Positions 63,366 to 64,000 of a DNA stretch of 64,000 nt are shown piece after piece. Each line of letters begins with the position of its first letter. The first letter of the stretch is position 1. Source of the DNA: Cyanosarcina radialis HA8281-LM2 (GTDB taxonomy: Bacteria; Cyanobacteriota; Cyanobacteriia; Cyanobacteriales; CCAP-1448); NCBI GenBank assembly GCA_019359615.1, contig JAHHHA010000008.1, positions 124,001-188,000 on the forward strand. The letters are read 5' to 3'. The translations under genes and the position numbers were made by a program. The notes beneath the pieces are model-generated. The model made no database searches, was not told where the DNA came from, and saw only the letters and a list, made by a program, of their open reading frames with translations.

Positions 63366-64000
63366 CTACAATATTGAATCTTCTATACGTTTGAGAGCAA
63401 AGCTAGCAGTTGAAGCAACATGAGGATTGCTATCTTTTTCAAGATATCTTAGAGCGGAAATACTTTTGGCACTAGGAAGATTGCCCAAAGATTCTGCTAG
63501 CTTTTGACGCAGCAGCCAATCGCTAGACCCGACAAACTCAACCAGACGATCGATTGCCTCTATGGCTTTGATTTCTCCTAACGCTGCGATCGCGGCTTGT
63601 TGCACTAATATTTCTTTAGCATCTAGAGCGCGAATTAGCACGGCTTGGGCGCGAGGATCTTTGAGATTTCCCAGTGCCACCGCTGCACTGAACCGCACCA
63701 ACCAATCGGTATCTTCATAAAACGCCCTGACTAAGACTTCAAAGGCTCGCCGATCTTCCATGTAACCTAAAGCGCCAGCAGCATGAGCGCGAATGCCATA
63801 ATCAGAATCGGTTTCGAGCAATTTTACTAAAGTCGAGTAAGATTCCTCTGTCACTTTAATCCCCAAGGCAAACACTGCCATCGAACGAACTGGTAAATTT
63901 TCGTCGTATAGCACCTTTTTAATCAGGGGCACTGCTTCCACCGCTGGCACTTCTCGCAGTGAAACTAAAGCTGCCAAGCGATCGCTCATATTGGGGCTTT
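63366..64000 (-). CDS. HEAT-repeat protein, IaiH/NblB-like (5' end outside window)
   Basis: At least 210 residues, with the frame open to the right edge (AGC CCC AAT before the ATG at 63989), so the start is probably outside. HEAT repeats of about 31 residues run throughout, for example VRSMAVFALGIKVTEESY, IRAHAAGALGYMEDRRAF and VRFSAAVALGNLKDPRAQ. The repeat pattern resembles cyanobacterial IaiH (Slr1098-like), which binds and stabilises an IscA iron-sulfur scaffold, and the related NblB and CpcE/CpcF lyases. It is not CpcF by its repeat sequence and by its distance from cpcE. Assignment within the group is tentative. Confidence 0.75.
   Translation of the reverse strand, partial: SPNMSDRLAALVSLREVPAVEAVPLIKKVLYDENLPVRSMAVFALGIKVTEESYSTLVKLLETDSDYGIRAHAAGALGYMEDRRAFEVLVRAFYEDTDWLVRFSAAVALGNLKDPRAQAVLIRALDAKEILVQQAAIAALGEIKAIEAIDRLVEFVGSSDWLLRQKLAESLGNLPSAKSISALRYLEKDSNPHVASTASFALKRIEDSIL

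Noticed and set aside
63366-63989. HEAT-repeat gene as cpcF or as a full gene starting at 63989
   Set aside because: The repeat sequence fits IaiH/NblB-type proteins better than CpcF, and the frame stays open to the window edge, so the true start is probably outside.
1-64000. tRNA, rRNA or intact insertion sequence
   Set aside because: No cloverleaf, rRNA block or transposase frame was recognised by eye; a tRNAscan or ISfinder run would settle this.

Overview
The window comes from a cyanobacterium. It carries a phycocyanin operon (cpcB, cpcA, cpcD, two cpcC linkers, cpcE, and a membrane-anchored cpcL-type linker upstream), it is dense in GCGATCGC-type octamers, and its gene families (DUF2232, YajQ, CpcL, IaiH-like HEAT protein, NRPS with fatty-acyl-AMP ligase) fit that group. 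I cannot name a genus from the sequence. No rRNA, tRNA, CRISPR array or intact insertion sequence was seen.

Left end (1-17212, minus strand): part of a natural-product cluster, transcribed right to left and running off the left edge. It starts with a fatty-acyl-AMP ligase/ACP/C-A-PCP protein, then a C-A-PCP module with an alanine-like pocket, then a C-A-PCP module with a glycine-like pocket whose A domain is split twice, by a luciferase-like monooxygenase and by an FkbM-type methyltransferase. Four genes follow that match the FkbK/FkbJ/FkbI/FkbH cassette for hydroxymalonyl- or methoxymalonyl-ACP. The likely product is a lipopeptide carrying an oxidised and O-methylated residue and then extended by a polyketide synthase with an unusual extender unit. 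No polyketide synthase lies in the window, so it should be to the left. A SARP/BTAD-type activator (17427) is divergent and may control the cluster.

Middle (18 kb-43 kb): a copper P-type ATPase, a DUF29 protein, a CPBP membrane protease, the phycocyanin region, a ferredoxin/metallo-beta-lactamase fusion, a LysR regulator facing a redox gene set (DsbA-like, FAD monooxygenase, TMEM175-like channel, SDR), pgsA, an ACP-like protein, a universal stress protein, a DUF2232 membrane protein, a polysaccharide deacetylase, a 41-residue secreted peptide, a rhomboid protease, a secreted glycosidase-like protein and a WecG/TagA glycosyltransferase.

Right (43.9 kb-64 kb): a signalling cluster (vWA, isochorismatase-like hydrolase, kinase-like protein with zinc ribbon, PP2C) faces a NUDIX/NrtR-like regulator across two identical-geometry palindromes. 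It resembles the TerY-P triad linked to NAD metabolism. Then come an aldo/keto reductase broken by a 25-bp dispersed repeat, small DNA-binding and ATP-grasp proteins, mutL, yajQ, a nucleotidyltransferase, a gene-free stretch with two related transcript-like units each ending in a terminator, a methyltransferase, a SNF2 helicase, a CorA transporter and a HEAT-repeat protein cut by the right edge.

A recurring theme is short repeats placed inside reading frames: 8-bp GGGGAGAT tandems, GC-rich CCCTCACCCC/CTCTCCC palindromes, and a roughly 25-bp GCAGGCTGCGCCAA element. They are tolerated in frame in NRPS, mutL, PP2C, SNF2 and copA, and break the frame in the aldo/keto reductase.
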